From Thermohalobaculum sp039513195 (GTDB taxonomy: Bacteria; Pseudomonadota; Alphaproteobacteria; Rhodobacterales; Rhodobacteraceae): a DNA stretch of 64,000 bases. The first letter of the stretch is position 1, and each line of letters starts with the position of its first letter. Of this stretch, positions 25,308 to 34,302 are shown one piece after another. The translations under genes were made by a program, and so were the position numbers. The notes beneath the pieces were generated by a model. That model had not been told where the DNA came from, did not search any database, and saw nothing but the letters and a program-made list of their open reading frames with translations. Location of the stretch: assembly GCA_039513195.1 (NCBI GenBank), contig JBCCRM010000004.1, positions 1 to 64,000 on the forward strand. The letters run 5' to 3'.

Positions 25308-26699
25308 CTAGCCGCGGCCGCTGCCGCGTTGCGCCCGCCTGGCCTTCCATTTCGGCGGCGCCTTCGCCCCACCGGCCGCCACGTCGCTGTTGAACTTCTC
25401 CATGATCCGGATGCGCATCCGGCGGATCGCTGCCCAGACGATCAAGATGATCACGACCGCGAGCATGGCGGTCAGCGCCTCCGACGTCACGCCGAGCCGC
25501 TCCGCGAGCGGCTGCGTCAGATAGGTGGTCAGGCTCACGGCGTAATAGCTGATCGCGACGACCGAGAGCCCTTCCACCGTTTCCTGCAGGCGGAGCTGCG
25601 TCGCGGCGCGTTTGTCCATGCTCTCCAGCAGATGCTGGTTCTGCGCCTCGACCGCGACATTGACCCGCGTGCGCAGCAGGTCGGCGATGCGGCTCGCCCG
25701 GGTGGCCAGTTCGGTCAGGCGTTTGACGGTGGCGTGGCAAGTGCGCATCGCAGGCGCGAAGCGGCGTGCCATGAATTCCGCATAGAGCTGGCGGCCATGC
25801 AGCCGCTCCTCCCGCAGCATCCCGATCCGCTCCTGGACGATAGCCTCATAGGCGTTCGCGGCGCCGAAGCGGAAGGCGCTGGCCGCCGAGAGCGCCTCGA
25901 TCTCTGCCGAGAGCGCGGTGAGCGCGCCCAGGATCTCGGCATCCTGCATCGCGTCGTCGGTCGCGACCTTGCCGGTCAGATCGGTCAGCTCCCGCTCGAT
26001 ATCGTTGAGCCGGGCGGCGGTCTTACGCGCCAGGGGCAGTGCCAGCATGGCCAGCGTGCGATAGGTCTCGATCTCGACCAGGCGCTGCGCGACACGGCCG
26101 ATCCGGCGGGCCCCGACCTCGTTGTGGATCACCACGGCAAAGCGCGCGAAGCCACCCTCGTGGATGCGGAAATCGCCGATCGCGAGCCCGGCACCGTCGA
26201 GCACGCGGGAGATGACCAGGCTCTCCGCCGAGAACTGCTTGGCGAGCGGCCCGGTGACCAGGGCATCCGCCGCCTCAAGGCTGTCGGTCTCGATCAGCTC
26301 CACCTGAATCGCCGCGATCACCTTGCCGGGCGCATCGGCCAACCATTCCGCTGGAAACTGCGCGGCCAGATCGGTATCGAACAGCGCATTGGTCTCGCCG
26401 CTCTCGAAGAGGGTGTAGCTGACGAACTCGGTATGCCGTTCCCATTTGAGCCGGAACCGGTCGAAATCGCCGAAGTAGTGGCTGGCGGCAGGGGCGGGAT
26501 GTGCGCCGCCATGGCGGTCGATTAGCGAGATCAGATGGTCCCGGTCGCGGTCGAGATTGCGCTCTAGCGCCCCGTGCGGCTCCTTGAAGGCGAGCATCAC
26601 GACCCGCCCCGGCACGGGCATCGGCGTGAACGGGCGGGCATGCAGCTCATTCGTCAGGTGAAAGCGCTGCGGATGATGGTCCAGCACGCCCTTGATCAT
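25308..26699 (-). CDS. DUF3422 membrane-anchored protein
   Basis: The 463-residue product matches the DUF3422 family of alphaproteobacteria. The N-terminus reads HPQRFHLTNELHARPFTPM, followed by SHYFGDFDRFRLKWERHTEF. The middle is helical and charged. Two membrane segments close the protein near SYYAVSLTTYL and AVVIILIVWAAI, giving a CorA-like overall shape with the bulk in the cytoplasm. The molecular role is unknown. The start at 26699 is chosen because MIKGVLDHHPQRFHL gives the family N-terminus. Confidence 0.85.
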   Translation of the reverse strand: MIKGVLDHHPQRFHLTNELHARPFTPMPVPGRVVMLAFKEPHGALERNLDRDRDHLISLIDRHGGAHPAPAASHYFGDFDRFRLKWERHTEFVSYTLFESGETNALFDTDLAAQFPAEWLADAPGKVIAAIQVELIETDSLEAADALVTGPLAKQFSAESLVISRVLDGAGLAIGDFRIHEGGFARFAVVIHNEVGARRIGRVAQRLVEIETYRTLAMLALPLARKTAARLNDIERELTDLTGKVATDDAMQDAEILGALTALSAEIEALSAASAFRFGAANAYEAIVQERIGMLREERLHGRQLYAEFMARRFAPAMRTCHATVKRLTELATRASRIADLLRTRVNVAVEAQNQHLLESMDKRAATQLRLQETVEGLSVVAISYYAVSLTTYLTQPLAERLGVTSEALTAMLAVVIILIVWAAIRRMRIRIMEKFNSDVAAGGAKAPPKWKARRAQRGSGRG

Positions 26700-26763
26700 A
26701 GGCTTCTCCCCAGCCGGTGCGGCGCAAGATAGCGCCCATGTTGCACCGCGCAATGAGACAGGG

Positions 26764-27801
26764 TCACACGCAATCGTTGAGATAGCCCTGCAGCACGCCA
26801 GCGACATTGCGGCCCAGCGCCTCGACGGCATAGCCGCCCTCCATCACCCAGACAGTGGGCAGGCGAAGGCGGGCGATGCGGGCGCCGATTGCGGGGAAGT
26901 CGCTGGTCTGCAGGCGGAAACGGCTGATCGGGTCGCCCTCGAACGTATCGACGCCGAGACTGACCACAAGAGCGTCGGACCCATGCGCGGCCACGCGGCC
27001 GCAGGCGTGCTCCAGACGCTCCGTCCACGCGGCGAATTCGGTGCCATGGGGCATCGGATAGTTCTGGGTGGCGCCCTCGCCCGGGCCTTCCCCGGTCTCG
27101 CAGGCGTGGCCGAGGAAATAGGGAAACTCGACCGCCGGATCGGCATGGAGCGACAGGAATAGGATATCGGCGCGGTCGTAGAAGATCGCCTGGGTCCCGT
27201 TGCCGTGGTGATAGTCGATGTCGAGCACGGCGATCTGGGCGGCACCGGCGCGCCGCAAGTCTTCGGCGGCGATGGCGGCATTGTTCAAAAAGCAATAGCC
27301 ACCATAGAGATCCGCATGGGCGTGGTGCCCCGGCGGACGGCCGAGAGCGAAGGCGGTCGCCGCCCCGGCGCTGACGACCCCGGCCGCGGCCACGGCGCAG
27401 GCGGCGGCACCGGTGGCCGCGGCCCAAGTCCCCGCGGTGATCGCCGTATCGACCGAGAAGTTGTAGGCGCCGAGCGCGCCGTCGAGCGCCTTAGGCACCG
27501 GCGCGCGGCGCAGACCGGGCATCGGCCACGTGAAGGGCAGCGCGTCGCCCGGGCCATGCTCGGCCACCCAACGATCATGGGAAGTTTCGAGAAAGCGGAG
27601 ATAGGCGGTGTCATGGACCGCCTGGAGCGCCTGCCATGGCACTGGCGGCGGTGCCTGCGGCAGCGCAAAGCCGGCCTCCGCGAGCGCGGAGAGGATCACA
27701 TCCATCCGCTCGGGGCATTCGAAGGAGCGCACCAAGGCGCCCTCGTGGAGCTCTGAGAGACTTTCATGGGCGCGGTGGCCCGGGTCGTGAAAGATCTGCA
27801 T
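26764..27801 (-). CDS. Histone-deacetylase-like / acetylpolyamine amidohydrolase
   Basis: These zinc enzymes remove acetyl groups from polyamines, acetoin-pathway proteins or other small amides. The 345-residue protein has the HDAC core: RPPGHHAHADLYGGYC (the catalytic His pair), LDIDYHHGNGTQ (zinc Asp and His) and SLGVDTFEGDPIS (second zinc Asp), plus WVMEGGY. It belongs to the bacterial class II-like branch. It lies 64 bases ahead of the DUF3422 gene in the same direction. The true substrate cannot be read from the sequence. Confidence 0.85.
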   Translation of the reverse strand: MQIFHDPGHRAHESLSELHEGALVRSFECPERMDVILSALAEAGFALPQAPPPVPWQALQAVHDTAYLRFLETSHDRWVAEHGPGDALPFTWPMPGLRRAPVPKALDGALGAYNFSVDTAITAGTWAAATGAAACAVAAAGVVSAGAATAFALGRPPGHHAHADLYGGYCFLNNAAIAAEDLRRAGAAQIAVLDIDYHHGNGTQAIFYDRADILFLSLHADPAVEFPYFLGHACETGEGPGEGATQNYPMPHGTEFAAWTERLEHACGRVAAHGSDALVVSLGVDTFEGDPISRFRLQTSDFPAIGARIARLRLPTVWVMEGGYAVEALGRNVAGVLQGYLNDCV

Positions 27802-28244
27802 GCCATCGGCCCAGCGTCGGGCCCGAGCGCCTTATGCTAGGGCCATCTTCCATCCATAGGGCGGCGGGGGACCATGCCGCAACGGCGCGAGGCATCGGCC
27901 GAGACCGATCCGCGCGCGTCCGGGCGACTATCGGCGCCGACCGGTTTTGCGGAATCGCGGCAAGCCGCGATGGAGTCATAGCTGGGCCGCGGGCCTCACC
28001 TTGCGGCTCGGCCCACGGCGGCGCCCAGCTCCGCTGCACGGGCGCGGGACGTTGGGAGAGCAGACCAAAAACTGCGCGGGGTTTCAGCGGGGCGGGGGTG
28101 CTGAGAGGGCCGCCGGGGGCGGCCTATCCCGAGCATGACGCCGAAGATGCCGGTCGCGTCAAGGACGGGCCGGGCGTGCCGCCCGGTCGCGATGCGATCC
28201 TTGACCCGCCCGACCCTCGGCGGTCGGGCGCCCAGTGAGGCTCG
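27802..28244. other. 443-base intergenic region carrying repeat C2
   Basis: No gene is evident between the 5' end of the HDAC-like gene and the 3' end of the ETF-QO gene. Most of the interval is occupied by dispersed repeat copy C2. The promoter of the HDAC-like gene should lie near its left edge. Confidence 0.5.
27951..28164. repeat. Dispersed structured repeat, copy C2 (partner at 13865-14047)
   Basis: This copy has the same hairpin as C1: ATCGCGGC at 27954-27961 and GCCGCGAT at 27964-27971, but with a two-base AA spacer instead of TGAC. The flanks gatggagtca and ctcaccttgcggctcggccc are identical to C1. The core between them and the right-hand block (tgctgagagggccgccg to gcgtcaagg) is longer and diverged. 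The retained stem with a changed loop argues that the fold matters. Confidence 0.65.
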
Positions 28245-29921
28245 TCACATATTCGGGTAGTTCGGCCCGTCGCCTCCCTGCGGCGTCGTCCAGGTAATAT
28301 TCTGGCACGGGTCCTTGATATCGCAGGTCTTGCAGTGCACGCAGTTTTGGAAATTGATCTGAAACCGCGGCGCCGAGCCATCATCCTCCCGAACGATCTC
28401 GTAGACGCCGGCGGGGCAGTACCGTTCGGCCGGTTCGGCATAGCGCGGCAGATTTATCCGGATCGGCAGCCCGCCATCGCTGAGCCGTAGATGGGCGGGC
28501 TGGGTTTCCTCGTGATTGGTGAACGAGTAGGCGACATTGGTCAGCCGGTCGAAGCTGAGCACCCCGTCGGGCTTCGGGTAGTCGATGGGGTCGAAATTCT
28601 TGGCCCTGCCGGTGGCCTTCGCGTCCGACTTGCCATGGCCGAGTGTGGGGAGGAGCGTGCGCGGTCCGGCCCCCAGCATGCGCATGATGTCGGCCACCCA
28701 CATATCGACCGCGCCGATGCCGAGGCTCGCCATCATCCCCAGATGCGACCAAAGCGGTTTGACATTGCGCACCGGCTTTAAGTCGCGAGCGATCTCGCCC
28801 CGCTCCACAGTGCTTTGATAGGCCGTCAGTTCGTCGCCGCTTCGACCATCCTGCAGGGCGTCCCACGCGGCCTCGGCCGCCGCTTTGCCGGACAGCATGG
28901 CGTTGTGGTTGCCCTTGATCCGCGGGACATTGACCATCCCCGCCGAGCAGCCGAGCAAGCACCCACCCGGAAAGGTCAGCTTCGGCATCGACTGCCAGCC
29001 GCCCTCCGAGATTGCGCGGGCGCCATAGGCGATGCGCTTGCCGCCCTGTAGCACCTTGGCGATCAGCGGGTGATGCTTGAAGCGCTGGAACTCGCCATAG
29101 GGGAACAGATAGGGGTTTTCGTAGTTCAAATGGACGACGAAGCCCACATAGACCTGATTGTTCTCGAGATGGTACATGAAGCTGCCGCCGCCGGCATTGC
29201 CCCCGAGCGGCCAGCCCATGGTGTGGGTCACCTGGCCCTGGTTGTGGTGCTCCGGCTTGATCTCCCAAAGCTCCTTCATGCCGAGGCCGTATTTCTGCGG
29301 CTCCCGCCCCTCTGCGAGGTCGTAATCGGCGATCACCTGTTTCGCGAGGCTGCCGCGAACCCCCTCAGCAATCAGGACATAGCGACCGTGGAGCTCCATG
29401 CCCGGCTCGTAGCCATCGCCCGGCGTGCCGTCGGGGTTCAGCCCAAACTCGCCGGCGATCACGCCCTTGACCGCTCCGGCCTCGTCCTTCACCAGGGCCG
29501 AGGCAGCCATGCCCGGAAAGATCTCGACCCCCATTTCCTCGGCCTGTTCGGCCATCCAGCGGCAGACATTGCCCATCGAGACGATGTAATTGCCGTGGTT
29601 GTTCATCAGCGGCGGCATCACCGAGGTCGGCAGACGGATCTCCCCCGCCTCGCCCAGCATGTAGAAGCGGTCCTCGGTCACCTCGGTCTCGATCGGGGCG
29701 CCGCGATCGCGCCAGTCGGGCATGAGCGCGTCGAGCCCCGACGGGTCGAGAACGGCGCCGGACAGGATATGAGCGCCGACCTCGGAGCCCTTTTCGAGGA
29801 CCACCACCGAGACGTCGTCGCCGCCAAGCTGTTTCAGTCGAATCGCAGCCGACAGGCCAGCGGGACCCGCCCCCACGATGACCGCGTCGTATTCGATCGA
29901 CTCCCTTTCGAACTCGCTCAT
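28245..29921 (-). CDS. Electron transfer flavoprotein-ubiquinone oxidoreductase
   Basis: ETF-QO takes electrons from reduced ETF and passes them to ubiquinone at the inner membrane. The 558-residue protein begins with a FAD loop (VIVGAGPAGLSAAIRL). It has the ETF-QO blocks GSEVGAHILSGAVLDP and GYEPGMELHGRYVLIAEGV. The C-terminus carries the 4Fe-4S ligands Cys502, Cys527, Cys530, Cys533 and Cys539 around NCVHCKTCDIKDPC. The start at 29921 follows GGGGAG by seven bases; an ATG 18 bases upstream is less likely. Confidence 0.95.
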   Translation of the reverse strand: MSEFERESIEYDAVIVGAGPAGLSAAIRLKQLGGDDVSVVVLEKGSEVGAHILSGAVLDPSGLDALMPDWRDRGAPIETEVTEDRFYMLGEAGEIRLPTSVMPPLMNNHGNYIVSMGNVCRWMAEQAEEMGVEIFPGMAASALVKDEAGAVKGVIAGEFGLNPDGTPGDGYEPGMELHGRYVLIAEGVRGSLAKQVIADYDLAEGREPQKYGLGMKELWEIKPEHHNQGQVTHTMGWPLGGNAGGGSFMYHLENNQVYVGFVVHLNYENPYLFPYGEFQRFKHHPLIAKVLQGGKRIAYGARAISEGGWQSMPKLTFPGGCLLGCSAGMVNVPRIKGNHNAMLSGKAAAEAAWDALQDGRSGDELTAYQSTVERGEIARDLKPVRNVKPLWSHLGMMASLGIGAVDMWVADIMRMLGAGPRTLLPTLGHGKSDAKATGRAKNFDPIDYPKPDGVLSFDRLTNVAYSFTNHEETQPAHLRLSDGGLPIRINLPRYAEPAERYCPAGVYEIVREDDGSAPRFQINFQNCVHCKTCDIKDPCQNITWTTPQGGDGPNYPNM

Positions 29922-30100
29922 GCCGTTGCTCCCCACCACTCACACCGTGCGGTAAGACCGTTGTCATGGCGAAGTATCGCGGCCTCAGCTAAGAGACAAC
30001 GCAAACGCGACGGAATGTTACATCGTGGCAGCGGCGATTCCCGGCTGTCGCGGCAGCTATGCATCGCGTGGAAGGCCTATTGGGGTTTTGGGGGGTAGCG

Positions 30101-31516
30101 ATGCACAGTGTGATTCGCGAGAGCGCACGCTCGGTGGTGGCAATGCTTGCGCGGGGCGAGGCGACGCCGGCCGAGCTGTTGGACCTGCTGGAGGCACGGG
30201 TGGCGGCGGTCGATCCGGGTGTCAATGCGTTGCCGACCCTTTGCTTCGACCGGGCACGGACGCGCGCCGAGGCCCTGATTGCCCGCCCGCCGGCAGAGCG
30301 CGGCGTGCTGCAGGGATTGCCAGTACCCATCAAGGATCTGGCGGCCGTGGCCGGCGTGCGCACGACCATGGGCTCGCCGATCTATGCAGACCATGTGCCG
30401 GAGAGTTCCGACCATGTGGTGGCGCGGATCGAGGCGGAAGGCGGCCTGGTCTATGCCAAGTCCAACACGCCGGAATTCGGCGCGGGCGCCTCGACCTTCA
30501 ACGAGGTCTTCGGGCGCACCGGCAATCCCTGGAACACGGCACGTTCTGCCGCCGGGTCCTCCGGTGGGGCGGCGGCGGCGCTCGCGGCCGGGATGGCCTG
30601 GCTCGCCCACGGCTCGGACATGGGCGGCAGCCTGCGCAATCCCGCCAGCTTCTGCGGCGTGGTGGGGCTGCGGCCGACGCCCGGGCGGGTGCCGCGCGGC
30701 CCGCGGGCGGACCCGTTCGGCACCCTCTCGACCGAGGGGCCGATGGCTCGGAGTATCGGCGATCTGGGCCTGTTCCTCGACGCCATGGCCGGCGGCCATC
30801 CGGCCGAGCCCTTCGCCCCGGAGGCGGAGAGCTTTCGCGCGGCGGCCGAGGCGCCCCGCCTGCCGCGCCGGGTCGCGTTCTCGCCCGATCTCGGCATCAC
30901 GCCGGTCGAGCCGGAGGTGGCGGAGATCTGTGCGGCAGCGGCCCGACAGTTCGAACGCCTCGGCGCGACCGTCGAGGAGGCGCATCCCGACTTCACCGGC
31001 GCCCATGAGGCGTTCCAGACCCTGCGCGCCCTCGCCTTTGTCGTCGGCCACGAGGCGCATCTGCGGGATCATCGCGCCCTGATGAAGCCGGATCTGATCT
31101 GGAACACCGAGAAGGGGCTGGCGCTTCGCGGCCCGGAGATCGCCGAGGCGATGCGACTGCGCGGCCAGATCACGGCCAATTTCACCGCCTTCATGGCGGA
31201 CTACGATCTCCTCCTGACCCCAGCCACGGCGGTGGCCCCGTTCCCTGTAGGAGCCCGGACGGTGGAGGAGATCGCGGGCCAAAGGCTCGACACCTATATC
31301 GACTGGCTCGCCATCGCCTATGCGATCACGCTGACTTCGGCGCCGGCGCTGTCGCTTCCCTGCGGCTTTACCGCCGATGGGCTGCCGGTTGGCCTGCAGA
31401 TGGTCGGGCGGCTGCGCGGCGAAGGGCCGCTTCTCTCCTTCGCGGCGGCGCTTGAGGATGCGCTTGGCGTCGACACTGGTCCGATCGACCCACGCATCTT
31501 ATCATCCACAGGGTAA
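30101..31516 (+). CDS. Amidase (amidase-signature family)
   Basis: The 471-residue protein hydrolyses an amide bond by the Ser-cisSer-Lys mechanism. The triad is Lys78 in PVPIKDLAAV, Ser153 in GSSGGAAAAL and Ser177 in GSDMGGSLRNPASFCG. The length suits a stand-alone amidase. It lacks GatB/GatC neighbours, so it is not the tRNA amidotransferase subunit. The likely physiological substrate is unknown. The ATG at 30101 follows a G-rich ribosome-binding stretch. Confidence 0.85.
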   Translation: MHSVIRESARSVVAMLARGEATPAELLDLLEARVAAVDPGVNALPTLCFDRARTRAEALIARPPAERGVLQGLPVPIKDLAAVAGVRTTMGSPIYADHVPESSDHVVARIEAEGGLVYAKSNTPEFGAGASTFNEVFGRTGNPWNTARSAAGSSGGAAAALAAGMAWLAHGSDMGGSLRNPASFCGVVGLRPTPGRVPRGPRADPFGTLSTEGPMARSIGDLGLFLDAMAGGHPAEPFAPEAESFRAAAEAPRLPRRVAFSPDLGITPVEPEVAEICAAAARQFERLGATVEEAHPDFTGAHEAFQTLRALAFVVGHEAHLRDHRALMKPDLIWNTEKGLALRGPEIAEAMRLRGQITANFTAFMADYDLLLTPATAVAPFPVGARTVEEIAGQRLDTYIDWLAIAYAITLTSAPALSLPCGFTADGLPVGLQMVGRLRGEGPLLSFAAALEDALGVDTGPIDPRILSSTG

Positions 31517-31536
31517 CGCAGCCCACGGAGCGTCCC

Positions 31537-32478
31537 ATCGCCGACCCCGAAGAGACCGAGGCCCTCCTCGCGGCCCTCGCCTGGCAGATCGAGCTTGGCG
31601 CCGACGAGGCGCTGCTCGACGCGCCGGTGGACCGGTTCGTCGCACCGACCGCGGGTCCGGCGCCCGGGGCGCCCACCACACGCACCGAGCCCGCAGCCCC
31701 GCGCGAGCGAGACGGTGCCACCGGCGCGGAGGCAGACGCGCGGCGCCGGACGGCGAGACCGGCGCGGGCGCAGCCCGCAGCGGGTCCCGGCGGAACCATG
31801 CCCGAGACCGGCGCCGGGCCGGGCAGGCCAGCCCCACCCCAAGGCCAGAGCGATCCCGCCGCAAGCAGCCCGGCGGCCCTAGCGGCCGGGGCCGACACGC
31901 TCGACGCCCTGGCCGAGGCAATGCGAGGCTATGACGGCTCCGACCTCAAAGCCGGCGCGAAGAATTTCTGCTTCGCCGACGGCAACCCGGCCGCCCGTCT
32001 GATGGTGATCGGCGAGGCGCCCGGGGCGGAGGAGGACCGCGCCGGCAAGCCTTTCGTCGGCCGGGCGGGCCGGCTCCTCGACCTCATGCTCGGCGCCATC
32101 GACCTCGACCGCTACGCGGAGGATCCAGAGAAAAGCGCCTATATCACCAATCTCTTGCCCTGGCGGCCGCCGGGCAACCGCACCCCCTCGACGGCCGAGG
32201 CACGCATGTACCTCCCGTTCCTCGAGCGCCATATCGCGCTCAAAGCCCCCCGGGCGATCCTCTGTCTCGGCAATCCGGCGACCCAGGCGCTGCTCGCGAC
32301 CAGCACCGGCATCAAGCGCATGCGCGGCCACTGGGTCCGCCACGGGGCCACGGGCATCCCGCTCTTGCCCTCGTTTCACCCGGCCTATCTGCTTCGCCAA
32401 CCCGCCGACAAACGCCTGACCTGGCGCGATCTCCTGTCGGTCCGGGCGGTCCTCGACGGCGAGGAACCCGGTCTGTGA
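31537..32478 (+). CDS. Uracil-DNA glycosylase (family 4-like), non-canonical start
   Basis: The enzyme removes uracil from DNA. It has motif A (GEAPGAEEDRAGKPFVGRAG), TNLLPWRPPGNR and motif B (LLPSFHPAYLLRQP). The paired cysteines of classical family 4 are not evident; one Cys is in KNFCFADGN. The conserved N-terminus (ALLAALAWQIELGADEALLD) is upstream of the only in-frame GTG at 31627, and no ATG, GTG or TTG precedes it. An ATC at 31537 sits six bases after GGAG (31527-31530) and is my best candidate start, giving 313 residues. Residues 32-115 are a Pro/Ala/Arg-rich linker. It overlaps the next gene by four bases. Confidence 0.8.
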   Translation: MADPEETEALLAALAWQIELGADEALLDAPVDRFVAPTAGPAPGAPTTRTEPAAPRERDGATGAEADARRRTARPARAQPAAGPGGTMPETGAGPGRPAPPQGQSDPAASSPAALAAGADTLDALAEAMRGYDGSDLKAGAKNFCFADGNPAARLMVIGEAPGAEEDRAGKPFVGRAGRLLDLMLGAIDLDRYAEDPEKSAYITNLLPWRPPGNRTPSTAEARMYLPFLERHIALKAPRAILCLGNPATQALLATSTGIKRMRGHWVRHGATGIPLLPSFHPAYLLRQPADKRLTWRDLLSVRAVLDGEEPGL

Positions 32479-33065
32479 CCCGGGTTCTCGCCTTTTCCGA
32501 CCTGCATTTGGACGACCTCGCCGCAACAGAGATCTGCAGCGCCGCAGCGCAGGCCGATCTGGTCATCGGGGCCGGCGACTTCTGCAATATGCGCGAGGGT
32601 CTCGACGAGGCGATGGAGATGCTCGGACCCGTCGCCGATAAGGCCGTCTATGTCCCCGGCAATGCCGAGAGCGCCGCGGAACTGCGTGCCGCCACCCGGG
32701 CCACGGTGCTCCATGGCGAGCCGGCGGAGCGCGCGGGCCTGCGCCTTTTCGGCCTCGGCTACGCGGTGCCCGAGACGCCTTTCGGGTCCTGGTCCTGCGA
32801 TCTCAGCGAGGCGCAGGCCGAGGCAATGCTGGCACCGATGGAAGCGGTCGATATCCTGATCTCTCACTCCCCGCCAGCGGGCGTTGCGGATGAAAGCGCC
32901 AGCGGTGCCTCCAACGGCTCCGCCGCGGTCCGCGCGGCGGTCGAACGGGCCCAACCAAAGCTCTGCTTTTGCGGCCATATCCATGCCAGTTGGGGCCGGA
33001 CGGGCTTGATCGGGGCAACGCTCGTGCACAATCTGGGCCCATCGGTAAACTGGTTCGAGGTCTGA
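32475..33065 (+). CDS. Calcineurin-like metallophosphoesterase
   Basis: The 196-residue protein has the dinuclear-metal motifs: FSDLHLDD (Asp8, His10), GAGDF, GNAES (where GNHE would be usual), ISHSPP and CGHIHASWG. It starts with a GTG that overlaps the glycosylase stop (GTGA). The His of GNHE is replaced by Ala, so activity may be altered. The substrate is unknown; small phosphodiesters are typical. moaB follows after four bases. Confidence 0.8.
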   Translation: MTRVLAFSDLHLDDLAATEICSAAAQADLVIGAGDFCNMREGLDEAMEMLGPVADKAVYVPGNAESAAELRAATRATVLHGEPAERAGLRLFGLGYAVPETPFGSWSCDLSEAQAEAMLAPMEAVDILISHSPPAGVADESASGASNGSAAVRAAVERAQPKLCFCGHIHASWGRTGLIGATLVHNLGPSVNWFEV

Positions 33066-33069
33066 ACCC

Positions 33070-33642
33070 ATGTCCGCTGCCAGCCCCCTGCCCCGCGCAC
33101 CGGCCCGCTTCGACGAGAGCCGCGATTTTCTGCCCTGCCGCATCGCGGTGATGACCGTCTCGGACACCCGCAGCGCCGCGGACGACCGCTCCGGCAACAC
33201 GCTGGTTGAACGGCTGGAGGGGGCGGGCCATGCGCTGGCCGCGCGCATGATCTGCCGCGACGAGCGGGCGGAGATAGAGGCGCAGCTCCGCGCCTGGATC
33301 GCCGAGCCCGAGATCGACGTCATCCTCACCACCGGCGGCACCGGGCTGACCGGCCGCGACGTGACGGTGGAGGCGCATCGCGCGGTCTATGAGAAAGAGA
33401 TCGATGCCTTTTCCACGGTCTTCACCATCGTCTCGATGCAGAAGATCGGCACCTCGGCCGTACAGTCCCGGGCCTGCGGCGGCGTTGCCGGGGGCACCTA
33501 TCTCTTCGCACTGCCGGGCTCGCCCTCCGCCTGCCGCGATGCCTGGGACGAGATCCTCGCCATGCAGCTCGACTATCGCCACAGGCCCTGCAATTTCGTC
33601 GAGATCATGCCGAGGCTCGACGAGCATCTCCGCCGCAAATAG
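33070..33642 (+). CDS. moaB: Molybdenum cofactor biosynthesis protein MoaB
   Basis: MoaB/Mog-fold proteins adenylylate molybdopterin, or act in a related step of cofactor synthesis. The 190-residue protein has the fold blocks IAVMTVSDTR, LTTGGTGLTGRDVTVEA and YLFALPGSPSACRDAWDEIL. The length matches MoaB with a short N-terminal extension. It is the last gene of the glycosylase-phosphoesterase-moaB run. Confidence 0.9.
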   Translation: MSAASPLPRAPARFDESRDFLPCRIAVMTVSDTRSAADDRSGNTLVERLEGAGHALAARMICRDERAEIEAQLRAWIAEPEIDVILTTGGTGLTGRDVTVEAHRAVYEKEIDAFSTVFTIVSMQKIGTSAVQSRACGGVAGGTYLFALPGSPSACRDAWDEILAMQLDYRHRPCNFVEIMPRLDEHLRRK

Positions 33643-33757
33643 CCGGTCAGAAACCCCCGCTTAACTCATTGGCGCGCAGTGTGGCGCCGCCGGTCCGCGC
33701 AGGCAGCGCTCGCCCGGCACCGGTGAGGCCGCAACGGGCGACGAGGGCGGACGGACG

Positions 33758-34156
33758 GTGTTTCTGAAGCGGAGAGAGCCCGGGCCGAAGCCCATTCTCG
33801 ACACCGGCTATCTCGACCGGCTGGAGACGCATATCGGCGTCGCAAAGATGCATGAATTGCTCGCCGATGGCTTGATCGAGCTGAGCGACCGCCTCTCCCA
33901 TCTCGGCACATTGGCGGCGCGGGGGGATCGCGACGGCATCGCCAAGCTGGGCCATGACGTGGTCGCGACCGCGGGGCATCTGGGGCTGACCGCGCTTTCC
34001 ATCGCCGCCGTCGATATGAACCGCGCCGCACGGCGGGAGCCTGGCGCCGACCCCATTGCCCTGGTCGCCCCGGTGCGAAAGCTCGCGGACCCATCGATGC
34101 AGGCCCTGCGTGCCCATCTCGATCTACCCGAACAGGACGAGGACGCACCGGACTGA
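33758..34156 (+). CDS. Hpt-domain phosphotransfer protein
   Basis: The 132-residue helical protein carries a histidine phosphotransfer motif at LGHDVVATAGHLGLTAL (about residue 65), which lines up with HxLKGxxxxLG. The His and the closing GxLG are kept; the usual Lys after the His is replaced by Val. It starts with a GTG at 33758 after a modest ribosome site. No sensor kinase or response regulator is near it, so its partner is elsewhere. Confidence 0.65.
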   Translation: MFLKRREPGPKPILDTGYLDRLETHIGVAKMHELLADGLIELSDRLSHLGTLAARGDRDGIAKLGHDVVATAGHLGLTALSIAAVDMNRAARREPGADPIALVAPVRKLADPSMQALRAHLDLPEQDEDAPD

Positions 34157-34302
34157 GGCACGAGGCGCCGGCCGCCCGACGGGCGAGCGTCACCAGATCA
34201 AGCGATAGGGCGGGCTTGCGGCGCACCGCAGGATCGCTAGTCTCTCGCCGAGAACCGGCGGCGCCCCCGGCTGAGGCCGACAAGAACAGAGCAGAACGCC
34301 CC

